The notes under the pieces were generated by a model. It worked only from the letters and a program-made list of their open reading frames with translations. It did not search any database and was not told the origin of the DNA. A DNA stretch of 64,000 bases from contig CAYREV010000001.1 in assembly GCA_964423345.1 (NCBI GenBank), positions 100,536 through 164,535 of the forward strand, given 5' to 3'. Positions 1 through 8,989 of this stretch are shown in pieces. Made by a program: the position numbers and the translations under genes. This DNA comes from CAYREV01 sp964423345. Lineage in GTDB: Bacteria > Bacteroidota > Rhodothermia > Balneolales > Balneolaceae. Each line of letters starts with the position of its first letter. The stretch's first letter is position 1.

Positions 1-477
1 GTCAGCCGGGACCTGGGATCAGCGCGGGAAGCAAAGCGCGCACTGTTAAGGGGGAAACCCTGGCCTGAGGTGGCCGCTCAGTATGCAATATGGCCCGATA
101 AGCTGATCAGCGAATCCCGCGAGTTCTGGCCGATCTCCATGGCCGTCAAGGATAACAGCATTATGCACCGGTACCTTCAGATTATCGGCCACCAGGAAAT
201 CTCCCCCATACAGCGTGTTGACAATCATTATCACTTTGTCCAGCTTATGGAATCACGGGCAAAAGGAGAGCATCCGGAACTTGGCTGGCTTATAGAACAG
301 ATCAAGGAGTGGCTTTTATTGGATAAAAGGCGCAGACATTTCAGTTCCTACGTTAAGAATCTTTATCTTAAGGCCAAATCAAATAATGAAATTAAAACGT
401 TCAACGTTATAAAACCTGATACAAATTCTAATCTAAGCATTAAAGATACTCTTGAAACAACTAACTCTGATGAATAG
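1..477 (+). CDS. PpiC/SurA-like peptidyl-prolyl isomerase, C-terminal part (5' truncated by window edge)
   Basis: The reading frame is open from base 1, so the gene begins before the window; the internal GTG at 70 is probably not the true start. About 158 residues are visible. The first residues (AREAKRALLRGKPWPEVAAQ) resemble the part of a parvulin domain where a lid helix leads into a variant of the usual 'FAxLAxxYS' segment. The C-terminal helical tail is rich in Lys and Asn. The stop at 475-477 overlaps the SurA start by 8 bp, so the two are very likely co-transcribed and translationally coupled. By family knowledge such proteins are periplasmic chaperones or isomerases for outer-membrane protein folding. 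The signal peptide and most of the catalytic domain are out of view, so the family call is an inference from the fragment and its neighbour. Confidence 0.7.
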   Translation, partial: VSRDLGSAREAKRALLRGKPWPEVAAQYAIWPDKLISESREFWPISMAVKDNSIMHRYLQIIGHQEISPIQRVDNHYHFVQLMESRAKGEHPELGWLIEQIKEWLLLDKRRRHFSSYVKNLYLKAKSNNEIKTFNVIKPDTNSNLSIKDTLETTNSDE

Positions 478-1849
478 TACCTCTTCCCTCTCTCTATTTA
501 TATTAATCTTTTTATTCTCTTTCAGCGGTCTAAAGGCACAAAATACCGACAACGGTAAAGTCCTGGACCGTATCGTGGCGGTGGTAAACAATCATGTCAT
601 ATTGAAATCGGATGTGGACCAGCAGGTGACAGATTACCTGCTTCAAAATCGCCAGCAAAACCAGGATGTGCAGTTTAGCGAACAACTTTGGTATTCCATC
701 CTGCAGAATATGGTCGAACGATACGTAATGTTGGATCAGGCCAAGGAAGATTCGGTAACGGTCAGTGATGAACAGGTAAATCAGAATATTGACCAGCGGA
801 TCAACCAGTATGTACAGCAGGTAGGCAGTGAGGCTGCCCTGGAACGGGAAGTGGGCAAAAGCCTTGTCCAGCTGCGTGCCGACTTGCGTGAGGACTATCG
901 CGAGGAGATGATCGTTAGCAAGTTCCGTCAACAACGCATGCAGGAAGTAAACATAACCCGTCCCGAGGTTCGGGAGTATTTTGAGAAAATACCAAGGGAT
1001 TCCCTTCCAACCATTCCTGAACGGGTGGCCGTATCACAGATTGTTGCTACTCCCCCTCCCCTCGAAAATGCACGGAAGGAAGCATTGTCATTGGCACAAA
1101 CACTGCGCGATTCCGTCTTAAATCACGGCAAAAGTATTGAAGAGATGGCCCGTACATACAGCGATGGGCCTTCATCCTCCAATGGGGGGCACCTTGGCAT
1201 GATTGCAATTAACGACCTGGTACCCGAATATTCAGCTGCCGCATCGGCCCTCCAGCCCGGAGAAATATCAAAAGTAGTCGAGACCTCTTTTGGATTCCAT
1301 GTGATTCGGTTGAATAAACGGCAGGGGGATCAAATTGATACCCATCATATACTTATCGGAATTGACGAGGAAAGCTACGACAAACAGGCGGCCATCAATA
1401 AGCTCAAGCAATTGAAAGACAGTGTGTTGACGCATGAGGAGATTACCTTTGCTGAGATGGCACGAAAACATTCAGATGACCAGAATACGGCTCCCCAGGG
1501 AGGCCGGATATTAAACCCTCAATCAAATGAACGCCTGATACCTCTAAGCCAGCTTGACCCTGCGCTCTACCGTATTGTACTGCTGCTGGACGAGGTCGGT
1601 GACATATCCGAACCCAAGGAATTCAATATTGGAAGCGGTAATAATTCAAAGAAAGCCTACCGGATCGTACGGCTCGATCAACGGATCCCTGAACATATTG
1701 CCAATATGGAACAGGACTACAACCGAATTAAACAGTTCGCTCTCCAGGAAAAGCAATTCAGAGTCATGAGAGAATGGATTGGAGAATTGCGGAGTGATGT
1801 TTATATCGAGTATAAAATACCGGTCCCTGACGAATTAACTCAACTTTAA
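470..1849 (+). CDS. surA: Periplasmic chaperone / peptidyl-prolyl cis-trans isomerase SurA
   Basis: A 459-residue protein. I chose the ATG at 470 rather than the TTG at 452 because it directly precedes a signal peptide (MNSTSSLSLF..., cleavage near LKA-QN). The mature N-terminus (VLDRIVAVVNNHVILKSDVD) is the classic SurA N-terminal chaperone segment. Two parvulin-type domains follow: residues about 170-270 (with GPSSSNGGHLGMI and a downstream SFGFHVIRL) and about 275-390 (HILIGIDEES, then PQGGRI). Family role: escorts unfolded outer-membrane proteins to the BAM machinery. The start overlaps the preceding isomerase fragment by 8 bp and the moxR gene begins 11 bp downstream, so these form one transcription unit. 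BamD, a BAM subunit, is encoded elsewhere in the window (7071-7943). Confidence 0.88.
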   Translation: MNSTSSLSLFILIFLFSFSGLKAQNTDNGKVLDRIVAVVNNHVILKSDVDQQVTDYLLQNRQQNQDVQFSEQLWYSILQNMVERYVMLDQAKEDSVTVSDEQVNQNIDQRINQYVQQVGSEAALEREVGKSLVQLRADLREDYREEMIVSKFRQQRMQEVNITRPEVREYFEKIPRDSLPTIPERVAVSQIVATPPPLENARKEALSLAQTLRDSVLNHGKSIEEMARTYSDGPSSSNGGHLGMIAINDLVPEYSAAASALQPGEISKVVETSFGFHVIRLNKRQGDQIDTHHILIGIDEESYDKQAAINKLKQLKDSVLTHEEITFAEMARKHSDDQNTAPQGGRILNPQSNERLIPLSQLDPALYRIVLLLDEVGDISEPKEFNIGSGNNSKKAYRIVRLDQRIPEHIANMEQDYNRIKQFALQEKQFRVMREWIGELRSDVYIEYKIPVPDELTQL

Positions 1850-1860
1850 TCTTTTTTACC

Positions 1861-2853
1861 ATGAGCACAATCCCCCAGGAGCCGGTTGAGGCGGTAGATT
1901 TTTTTCAACAGTCGGTTCAAAAGATTAAAGATGAAATCAGCAAGGTTGTTGTCGGCCAGAAGACCGTCATAGATCAATTGCTCATCAGTCTTTTTTCCCG
2001 GGGACATTGTGTCCTGATAGGTGTACCCGGCCTTGCAAAGACGTTGCTCATTCGAACGGTTTCAAAGACATTGAATCTAAGTTTCAGCCGTATTCAGTTT
2101 ACTCCCGACCTCATGCCGGGGGATATAACGGGTACCGAAATAATTGAAGATGACCACCAGACCGGGAAAAAAGCATTTAAATTTGTCAAGGGCCCTGTCT
2201 TTGCAAATATAATACTGGCTGACGAAATCAACCGTACCCCACCCAAAACCCAGGCTGCACTGCTGGAGGCCATGCAGGAGAATCATGTTACCGCTGCCGG
2301 TACCCGGTATGATTTGGAGCTGCCCTTTTTTGTGTTGGCAACTCAGAATCCCATAGAACAGGAGGGTACCTATCCCCTTCCGGAAGCGCAGCTTGACCGT
2401 TTTATGTTTAACCTTTGGGTGGATTATCCCTCTCTGGAAGAGGAGATGCAGATCGTCAGCCAGACGACCTCTTCAAAAAGTGAAAAAGTGGTCCCCGTAC
2501 TTGACGCTTCACAGATACTGGATCTTCAACAATTGGTCCGGGAGGTACCGGTTCCGGAAAGCGTACTGAATTATACAGTAAAACTGGTCGGGATGACCCG
2601 TCCCGATTCGGAAATAGCCCCCGATTTTGTCAACAAGTATATGAGTTGGGGTGCAGGCCCCAGGGCTTCCCAATACCTGGTATTGGGCGGGAAAACACGG
2701 GCCCTGATGAACGGGCGTTATAACGTTACCGAAGAGGATATTCAGGCACTGGCCAAGCCGGTACTCAGGCACCGTATCGTCAACAACTATACGGCTGAAG
2801 CTGAGGGACTGACGCCCGACAAGCTTATAGAAAAGCTTATCGATCATCTCTAA
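1861..2853 (+). CDS. MoxR-family AAA+ ATPase
   Basis: A 330-residue AAA+ ATPase of the MoxR/RavA branch. Walker A is GVPGLAKT at residues 54-61 and Walker B is ILADEINRTPP around 117-128, followed by the MoxR-typical KTQAALLEAMQE and the sensor-1 region LATQNPIEQEGTYPLPEAQ. MoxR ATPases usually act as chaperones together with von Willebrand factor A domain proteins, maturing enzymes or envelope complexes. The next gene, 11 bp downstream, has a DxSxS motif and membrane anchors, which fits that partnership. The DUF58 gene that often follows moxR is absent here. The substrate cannot be inferred. Confidence 0.92.
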   Translation: MSTIPQEPVEAVDFFQQSVQKIKDEISKVVVGQKTVIDQLLISLFSRGHCVLIGVPGLAKTLLIRTVSKTLNLSFSRIQFTPDLMPGDITGTEIIEDDHQTGKKAFKFVKGPVFANIILADEINRTPPKTQAALLEAMQENHVTAAGTRYDLELPFFVLATQNPIEQEGTYPLPEAQLDRFMFNLWVDYPSLEEEMQIVSQTTSSKSEKVVPVLDASQILDLQQLVREVPVPESVLNYTVKLVGMTRPDSEIAPDFVNKYMSWGAGPRASQYLVLGGKTRALMNGRYNVTEEDIQALAKPVLRHRIVNNYTAEAEGLTPDKLIEKLIDHL

Positions 2854-2864
2854 AGCAGTAAAAC

Positions 2865-4964
2865 GTGGATTTTGTTTTTCAAGGGTTTCAATCGATCCTG
2901 CCTGTATGGATGGTGGTTCTGCTGCTTATTGCAGCGGTTTACCTATCCTGGTGGTCCTACAGGGAGGTCAAGCTCCCCTTTTACCCTAAATACGGATTAA
3001 TCACCCTTCGCAGCCTCGTTTTTTTTCTTCTGCTGTTTCTACTGGCCAATCCCCTGTTCAAGTCCCGCTCTACCTATTTGGAAAAATCGACCATCTTGGT
3101 GTTGCTGGACAATTCTGCCAGCACTTCCATAAATAAAGGACAATATAGAGGAGAGCAGAGCTACCGTGAGGTCCTTCGACAGCTGCACCTGTCCGATACA
3201 TCAGAGGTTAAGTACGACCTCTATAGTTTCGGGGGAACCGTTGAACCATCCGCAACAGAGGATCTGTCGTTCAACCGTTCAGAAACAGATCTGTTTAACA
3301 CCATGGAAACAATTCAGAATAACCGTTCAGATATCACCGGGGCGATCCTGGTATCCGACGGTATCTTCACCAAGGGAAGGACTCCTGCATTTGAAGCGGG
3401 CAAGGTTACGGTTCCAATCTTTACCATAGCCCTTGGAGATACCATCGACCAACAGGATTTGATTGTCAAGCGCGTTGAAACGGCGGGGAGCGGATATCTT
3501 GACACGCGCCATAATGTAGAGGTTCTCGTATCATCTAACGGTTATGCGGGCAGCAGATTTGACCTTAATCTTTATCACGGTGAAAAGCTGATCAGAAGCC
3601 GTAGGGTTAGGGCGGGAGACGACCAAAAGATCCAAAGCCTGATGTTTGAATTGGATCTGGAAAAGGAAGGGTTAAACCAGTACCGGGTTGAGATTCCCTC
3701 CCTTCCATCGGAATGGACGGCCGCCAACAACAGCCAGCCCTTTACGGTGGATGTTCTGGATAGAAAACAGCGTATCCTGTCGCTTGCTTTTGAAATTTAT
3801 CCGGATATACGGGTTTTACGACATATTCTGGAAAGTGACAAGCATACCAGCCTGATATCCCGTACATGGCTGGGCGGCAATACCTTTATAGAGGGCCCCC
3901 TCTCCTTTGATGCGGATACTCTTGATCTTGTTATACTCCACGGCTTTCCGGATAACGATCTTAAAAGCAAGACGGAGAAGTTATTCGGGCAGACACCGCT
4001 GATATATATGGCAACTCCCCGTTCGGCCTTGGAGAGAATGGAAACCATTCCCCTGCCGGTATCAAAAGGTGGGGGCAGGGATAACCATCCTGCCAAGTTG
4101 ATTCCTGCGGTTGAATCTACTGCTCATCCGGTTATGGAACTGCCGGAACTTGATGATCGACTTTTACCTGCTATCTCGGTTCCCGCTATAAATGACAGCA
4201 GGCCCGGTTACACCCATCTATTTGAAGCTGAATTACAAAATAATGAGAAAACTCAACCGCTAATAACGGTAACGGAAACGGCTAACATACGTCGAAGCTT
4301 TGTGCTGGGTTTCGGTTGGTACAGGTATTACCAAAGCCCGAATGATCAACACCGGAAATATATTCAGCGGTTGTTGGAAAATCTGGCAGGATGGACGGCG
4401 GCCAGGCCGGATAACAGGCGTCTTCACATACGGCCGGCCAATAAAGTATTCAGCGGTACCGAACAGGTCGTATTCAACGCAACTCTTACCAACGAAAGCG
4501 GACTAAGGGAGGCTGAAGCAACTATTGAGCTTACCATTTATGGAGATGAAATTGAAAGGCGTTTTTATTCCATGGAGAACCTTGGAAACGGGGAGTATCG
4601 GTTGGCTGTCCGTTCTCTTCCCGGGGGAGTCTATCGATTTGAAGCGAAAGCTGTTAAAGGAAATCGGACCATCGATACGCAGGTTGGTGAACTGTCGGTA
4701 AACCGTACCAATATTGAATTTGTTGATACCCGGCGGAATGACCGTTTGCTAAAACAGATAGCTGCCCGCTCGGGCGGGAGCAGTTTTATTTTCAACAATC
4801 TTGAGGGGTTGGCCGACAGCCTGGAAAAAAAAGAAATGCTGGCGAAGGCAGAAAAAGAAACGGAGTCCCTTTTCTACCCTTACCAGCATTCATTTTGGTT
4901 TATAGTGGTAATCCTGCTGCTAACGCTTGAGTGGATTAGCCGAAAGTACTTTGCTCTTCCCTGA
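2865..4964 (+). CDS. Membrane-anchored VWA-like protein, MoxR partner
   Basis: A 699-residue protein with a GTG start 11 bp after moxR. Two N-terminal membrane segments lie at residues about 12-30 and 45-65, and a third at about 673-691 near the C-terminus, so most of the protein should face the periplasm. A MIDAS-like motif DxSxS is visible at residues 82-86 (LLDNSASTS), with a second VWA-like strand at ITGAILVSDGIF. The later part (residues about 500-620) looks like beta-sandwich domains. The arrangement resembles the membrane BatA/BatB-like VWA proteins found with MoxR in Bacteroidota, but the protein is longer than a simple BatA. It converges with the next gene, only 6 bp away, with no terminator in the gap. 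Function beyond the MoxR partnership is unknown. Confidence 0.7.
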   Translation: MDFVFQGFQSILPVWMVVLLLIAAVYLSWWSYREVKLPFYPKYGLITLRSLVFFLLLFLLANPLFKSRSTYLEKSTILVLLDNSASTSINKGQYRGEQSYREVLRQLHLSDTSEVKYDLYSFGGTVEPSATEDLSFNRSETDLFNTMETIQNNRSDITGAILVSDGIFTKGRTPAFEAGKVTVPIFTIALGDTIDQQDLIVKRVETAGSGYLDTRHNVEVLVSSNGYAGSRFDLNLYHGEKLIRSRRVRAGDDQKIQSLMFELDLEKEGLNQYRVEIPSLPSEWTAANNSQPFTVDVLDRKQRILSLAFEIYPDIRVLRHILESDKHTSLISRTWLGGNTFIEGPLSFDADTLDLVILHGFPDNDLKSKTEKLFGQTPLIYMATPRSALERMETIPLPVSKGGGRDNHPAKLIPAVESTAHPVMELPELDDRLLPAISVPAINDSRPGYTHLFEAELQNNEKTQPLITVTETANIRRSFVLGFGWYRYYQSPNDQHRKYIQRLLENLAGWTAARPDNRRLHIRPANKVFSGTEQVVFNATLTNESGLREAEATIELTIYGDEIERRFYSMENLGNGEYRLAVRSLPGGVYRFEAKAVKGNRTIDTQVGELSVNRTNIEFVDTRRNDRLLKQIAARSGGSSFIFNNLEGLADSLEKKEMLAKAEKETESLFYPYQHSFWFIVVILLLTLEWISRKYFALP

Positions 4965-4970
4965 TTCGTT

Positions 4971-5405
4971 TTATCCTTCTTCTCCTTCAGGCAATTCCTT
5001 ATTGAACTCCAGGGTTCCGTCACCGGTATTCAATACCAGCACAGTACCATTTCTAACTTCGAAAGAGTTGGCATTTTTGACCCCTTTAAGGAAAGACTGG
5101 TAATTGGTGTCGGACCCGCAGTCCAGCTTGGTAGCATTAACACCGCTTATATCTATCTTGCCTTCTTGCTGGGCATTGTAGTCTCCCGTATAGTAGTTGC
5201 ATCCCGCTTTGCCGGCTACATTGTCACCTACATTGAAGCTCAGTGTATAATTGGCTGAAGATTGTACCTGGGTTCCACTCATTGAAGACAAGGTCCAGTT
5301 GCCGTAAAGGTCGCCCGGAGCTTTAGAAAGCTCTTTGGTAGTGGAACATCCAATGAAGGCAATAGCGGTACAAAATAGTAATAGTATCTTTCCTGTATTT
5401 TTCAT
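4971..5405 (-). CDS. META domain lipoprotein (HslJ-like)
   Basis: A 144-residue predicted lipoprotein. The N-terminal signal peptide ends in a lipobox (FIGC, Cys20). The rest is a single META-type domain: GNWTLSSMSG near the start, then AGKAGCNYYTGDYNAQ, matching the 'G.aGCN.y.G.y' core of META/HslJ proteins, and a later Cys in TKLDCGSD. HslJ-like proteins are outer-membrane associated and linked to heat or novobiocin tolerance in E. coli; no enzymatic role is known. It has its own start, separated by 35 bp from the LD-carboxypeptidase stop upstream, so it may be co-transcribed with that gene. It ends 6 bp from the convergent VWA-like gene. Confidence 0.82.
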   Translation of the reverse strand: MKNTGKILLLFCTAIAFIGCSTTKELSKAPGDLYGNWTLSSMSGTQVQSSANYTLSFNVGDNVAGKAGCNYYTGDYNAQQEGKIDISGVNATKLDCGSDTNYQSFLKGVKNANSFEVRNGTVLVLNTGDGTLEFNKELPEGEEG

Positions 5406-5440
5406 AATACTTGTCGGTTGATTTAAGTTTGTGATTACTT

Positions 5441-6466
5441 TTATAATGTAGTAGTCGGTGATTCCAAAACTTTTATCGTACCTGTATCTGCATCCATTTC
5501 TGCCTCAACTCCGATAGGAAGCGTATACATACGCTCCAAATGTCCGATCATTGAACCATAAAAGGATGGTATCTCTAATAGTTCTATATGATCTCGCATA
5601 ATTTGTTCCAACGTCAAACTTCGGCTGCTGGTTGATTTGCACTCTGTGCATCTGCTAAATATAAACCCATTTAGCTTTCGCAGGATTCCATTCAGCTTCA
5701 GCTGGGTAAGCATGCGGTCGACCCGGTACGGCTCCTCACCTATATCTTCGATAAACAGGATGGCGCCATCCCAGTCCGGAAGATAATTTGATCCTATCAT
5801 AGAGGTTATAACCGTAAGATTTCCTCCCAGCAATTTGCCCTTTACCATGCCCCCCGAAAGTGTCAGCCGTTTAAATCCCGCGTCGACCGGAGGTTTGATC
5901 AGGCGGGTGCCCTGCTCCATAAGCATATGGCGAAAGTGTTTTTTGGTAAAGGAAGTCCATTCAGATTTTCCTACCGGGCCATGAAAGGTAACCAATCCTG
6001 TTTTCGCATAAATAGCCAGTAAGAGAGAGGTGATATCGCTGAATCCGATTAGCGGTTTGGGGTTGTTTCGAATCAATTCAAAGTCGAGAAGCTGCAATAT
6101 TCGGTTGGATCCCCAACCGCCGCGAAATGGAATAATTGCATCAACTCCGGAATCAGCAAACATCCTGTTCAGGTCTTTGGCCCGCTGTTCGTCCCTGCCG
6201 GCCAAATTTCCATAGCTTTCACGGGCATGCGCTCCTTCTTTTACCCCGAATCCGAGTGAACGGATTTCGGATATGATACGGTCGTAATCGGTGAGATTGG
6301 GCAGTATGCTTCCGGGACTGACCATCCCTATGGTATCCCCCTCTTTCAAGCGGCGGGGCTTTATAACAGGCTTTTGCGAGAGAAATGAATGAAATGCCTC
6401 CGGTAATAGAGATGATAAACCTCCCATACCGACAACTTTCAGGAATTCAGTTCTACTCCATGACAT
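5441..6466 (-). CDS. LD-carboxypeptidase, peptidase family S66
   Basis: A 341-residue S66-family peptidase. Members cleave the L,D bond between meso-DAP and the terminal D-Ala of the murein tetrapeptide during cell-wall recycling (LdcA), or detoxify microcin C (MccF). The N-terminal core contains GDTIGMVSPGS. The GFSDIT motif marks the nucleophile-elbow Ser, and GHLERMYTLPIGVEAEMDA near the C-terminus carries the catalytic-region His. Glu-containing segment LFIEDIGEEPYRVDRML is also conserved. Odd feature: the N-terminus reads SRTEFLKVVG followed by Gly/Leu-rich residues, like a Tat signal with the second Arg replaced, suggesting a periplasmic rather than cytoplasmic enzyme. It starts 9 bp after the nadD stop, so it is probably in that operon. 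Confidence 0.85.
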   Translation of the reverse strand: MSWSRTEFLKVVGMGGLSSLLPEAFHSFLSQKPVIKPRRLKEGDTIGMVSPGSILPNLTDYDRIISEIRSLGFGVKEGAHARESYGNLAGRDEQRAKDLNRMFADSGVDAIIPFRGGWGSNRILQLLDFELIRNNPKPLIGFSDITSLLLAIYAKTGLVTFHGPVGKSEWTSFTKKHFRHMLMEQGTRLIKPPVDAGFKRLTLSGGMVKGKLLGGNLTVITSMIGSNYLPDWDGAILFIEDIGEEPYRVDRMLTQLKLNGILRKLNGFIFSRCTECKSTSSRSLTLEQIMRDHIELLEIPSFYGSMIGHLERMYTLPIGVEAEMDADTGTIKVLESPTTTL

Positions 6467-6475
6467 AGGTCCCTT

Positions 6476-7069
6476 TTATTTATACAGTTGATGTTTGCGT
6501 ATATAGTCGGCTACAGTTTCCGGTAGAGCATATCCCGGGAATTCTCCATTTTTAACCTTCTTGCGAATATCGCTTGAGGAAACTTCAAGGGGTTTATGGT
6601 CGACGTAATGGATCTTATCCCTGAAGGGAAGCTCCATGTTATCCGAATCGATATCCGGTCGCCTGGCCACCAGCAGTTCACAAATATTCAATATCTCCTC
6701 CCATTTATACCACTGGGTAAATTCGGCCAGGGAATCTTCACCCATACAGAGATAAATATCTGTTTCCGGCAGTTGTTTATCTATATATAAAAGGGTGTTG
6801 ACCGTATACGAAGGTCGTGTGAGGTCCTGTTCAATGGTCGTAATCTCTACACCGTCTTGTCCATCAAAAGCCCGATAAAGCATTTCGCAGCGGTGTTGGA
6901 AATCTGTCAGCTGCACATCTTTTTTATGGGGCGGATCGGGTGTGGGGACAACAAACAGTATCTCAATAAGATCACTGCCGACAAACGATTCAGCTATGGC
7001 TATATGGCCGCGATGTACCGGGTCAAAACTACCACCCAGCACCCCGATAGCCTTTGGTTGCGGCGCCAT
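6476..7069 (-). CDS. nadD: Nicotinate-nucleotide adenylyltransferase
   Basis: A 197-residue protein from the ATG at 7069. I prefer this start to the upstream one at 7114 because it directly precedes the conserved core (IGVLGGSFDPVHRGH) and sits 1 bp after the bamD stop. It adenylylates nicotinate mononucleotide to deamido-NAD in de novo and salvage NAD synthesis. The GSFDPxHxGH nucleotidyl-transferase motif and the C-terminal SSSDIRKKV (the family's SxTxIR element) are both present, as is PDPPHKKD for substrate contacts. Length is typical. The genes polyprenyl synthase, bamD and nadD follow each other without gaps and are likely one operon. Confidence 0.93.
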   Translation of the reverse strand: MAPQPKAIGVLGGSFDPVHRGHIAIAESFVGSDLIEILFVVPTPDPPHKKDVQLTDFQHRCEMLYRAFDGQDGVEITTIEQDLTRPSYTVNTLLYIDKQLPETDIYLCMGEDSLAEFTQWYKWEEILNICELLVARRPDIDSDNMELPFRDKIHYVDHKPLEVSSSDIRKKVKNGEFPGYALPETVADYIRKHQLYK

Positions 7070-7070
7070 G

Positions 7071-7943
7071 TTAACGGTTTGTGCTGGAATTATCGGGAGT
7101 GGAAGATTGCCCATTTTCCAACTCAGCCAGGGCTACCCGCGCTTTATCCACGTATTCTTCAGCTTTTGACCTGTTCTTGCCTTCCGGAAAGAGCTGCAGG
7201 TATTTCTCATATGTTTCCACCGCTTTTTGATATCGCTCCTGCTGTTTTGAGGGAACACTGCGGCCGGCATAGATAACATATGCGTTGATCTCGTCGACCA
7301 GTGCCCTTTCGGCCCAGCTTGTCTCCGGGTAACGATCGATAGTCAGGTCGTAATAGACAATGGCCGCTTCATACTGATCTGTGCGCATGTACAAGTCTGC
7401 AGCACCATACAGCTTGTGGGCGAGCTTGGACCGCAGGTCGGAGATATAATCGGAAGCTTCCTGAACCCGGTCGGAATTGGGATATCGACTGTTGAAAAGC
7501 CTGAAACTTTCAATAGCCCTTCTCGTGTAGCTTTGGCTGAGTTTGTAACGGGGACTCAATTCGTAATAGCAATATGCCTCCCGGAAATCTACCATTTCTC
7601 GCCTTTCCGATCTGGGATAAAGAGTCCTGTACCGTTCATACTCTGAGGCGGCAAGCAGATACCGTTCATCATTAAAATAGGATTCAGCCAGGTAAAATTG
7701 GGCATCCTGGGCAAATTCCGTTCCCCGACCCACTTGTATAACGGTCTCAAATGCGCGTGCCGACTGATCATATTCCTCTTCTTCATACAGCTTCATCGCT
7801 TTCTCAAAAGCGACATCCAGCGAATCACCCGGCTGAATCAGGTCTTTATTTGCACAGGATAGAAAAGTCAAGGCAAGCAGTGGAATTAATATACCGCTGA
7901 GGTTGCCAAATATATTTTTAGGAGACATCTGTTGTGTTTTCAA
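7071..7943 (-). CDS. bamD: Outer-membrane assembly lipoprotein BamD
   Basis: A 290-residue lipoprotein with a long signal sequence ending in a lipobox (FLSC, Cys about 29). The mature part is made of tetratricopeptide-type helical pairs, with visible repeats such as YDQSARAFETVI, YLLAASEYERYRTLYPRS, IESFRLFNSRYPNSDRV and YEAAIVYYDLTIDRYPETSW. The PxS spacing and the 'YP.S' ends match BamD/YfiO. BamD is the essential scaffold of the BAM complex that inserts beta-barrel proteins, fitting the several barrel proteins and SurA in this window. It overlaps the upstream polyprenyl synthase by 4 bp and is followed after 1 bp by nadD. The C-terminus has a Ser/Thr/Asn-rich tail. Confidence 0.88.
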   Translation of the reverse strand: MKTQQMSPKNIFGNLSGILIPLLALTFLSCANKDLIQPGDSLDVAFEKAMKLYEEEEYDQSARAFETVIQVGRGTEFAQDAQFYLAESYFNDERYLLAASEYERYRTLYPRSERREMVDFREAYCYYELSPRYKLSQSYTRRAIESFRLFNSRYPNSDRVQEASDYISDLRSKLAHKLYGAADLYMRTDQYEAAIVYYDLTIDRYPETSWAERALVDEINAYVIYAGRSVPSKQQERYQKAVETYEKYLQLFPEGKNRSKAEEYVDKARVALAELENGQSSTPDNSSTNR

Positions 7944-8938
7944 TATTCTCGATTGATTAGGTTACTTAAAAATGTTTTTAAATCTTCTTTATAGGCCGAA
8001 TCCGGAAATTCATCCAGCCGATGTACCGCATTCTCGTATAGCTCTTCAATTTTTACTTTTGCCGATTCCAAAATACCCAGCGAAGTATAGACATCAATAA
8101 CTTTTTCAATGTCAGACCGGCTTACTTCCGGTTTATCGAATATTTCTTTAAGGGTGTTCGTTTGTTTTTCATCGCCTTTTTCCAACGTAAGGACCGATAA
8201 GTATGTTTTCTTGGATTCAGCAATATCCCCTCCCCGGACTTTGCCGAATTTGGACGGATCTGCAACTACATCGAGCAGATCGTCCTGTATCTGAAAGGCT
8301 ACACCCACTTGTGTGCCCATTTCCCTTAATCGTTCAAGTTGCTTATCCCCGGCTCCCGCAACAGCACCACCCAGTTCAAATGCAGCACTTATCAGGGCGG
8401 CTGTCTTTCCATTGATCATGTTAAAATACTCATCTGCAGTAACCCGGGATACATTTTCAAACTCCAGATCGTAGGCCTGCCCCTCACATACGGTCCGGGC
8501 ACTTTCCAGGAAAATATGTATGATCCGTGCATACTGTTCTTTGGTGTAAGGTCCGGTCGAGCCGTAATACTGCAGCTGTTCAAATGCCCAGGCATACATG
8601 GCATCGCCGGATAATATGGCCGTTGATGCATTCCATTTTCTGTAAACGCTTTCCTTCCCTCTCCGGGTATCTGCCGCATCCATAATATCGTCGTGCAAGA
8701 GGGTGAAGTTATGCAGCAATTCAATAGCCATGGCAGCCGGCAATGCCTCTTCTACCTCGCCCCCGCAAAGCCCGCAGCCCGTTAGTGTAAAATACGGACG
8801 GATTCTTTTCCCCCCAAGGGACAGGGTATACCGTACCGGATCATACAGCGTGGAGGGCCTCTCCGGAAGGTTCAGATCCCTGATGCTGTCCTGTATAAGG
8901 GTTGATAATTTTTTCTGCTTTGCGGTGGTGTTAACCAT
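7940..8938 (-). CDS. Polyprenyl (geranylgeranyl/farnesyl-type) diphosphate synthase
   Basis: A 332-residue trans-prenyltransferase. The first Asp-rich motif is seen in LLHDDIMDAADTRRG and the second in FQIQDDLLDVVAD; the GGKRIRP basic motif near residue 54 binds IPP. These enzymes condense IPP with allylic diphosphates to make C15-C40 chains for quinones, carotenoids or cell-wall carriers. Chain length cannot be set with certainty. The next gene upstream, 51 bp away, is the IPP isomerase fni, so the two isoprenoid steps are adjacent. It overlaps bamD by 4 bp. Length and motifs are typical. Confidence 0.9.
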   Translation of the reverse strand: MVNTTAKQKKLSTLIQDSIRDLNLPERPSTLYDPVRYTLSLGGKRIRPYFTLTGCGLCGGEVEEALPAAMAIELLHNFTLLHDDIMDAADTRRGKESVYRKWNASTAILSGDAMYAWAFEQLQYYGSTGPYTKEQYARIIHIFLESARTVCEGQAYDLEFENVSRVTADEYFNMINGKTAALISAAFELGGAVAGAGDKQLERLREMGTQVGVAFQIQDDLLDVVADPSKFGKVRGGDIAESKKTYLSVLTLEKGDEKQTNTLKEIFDKPEVSRSDIEKVIDVYTSLGILESAKVKIEELYENAVHRLDEFPDSAYKEDLKTFLSNLINREY

Positions 8939-8989
8939 GATTTACCTGCATTTAAGGAAGGGCAAATATAAGCATTTTAGGTAAAGATG

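Noticed and set aside
7071..7114. Longer nadD start at 7114
   Set aside because: It would overlap bamD and add 15 residues before the conserved core; the ATG at 7069 lies right after the bamD stop.
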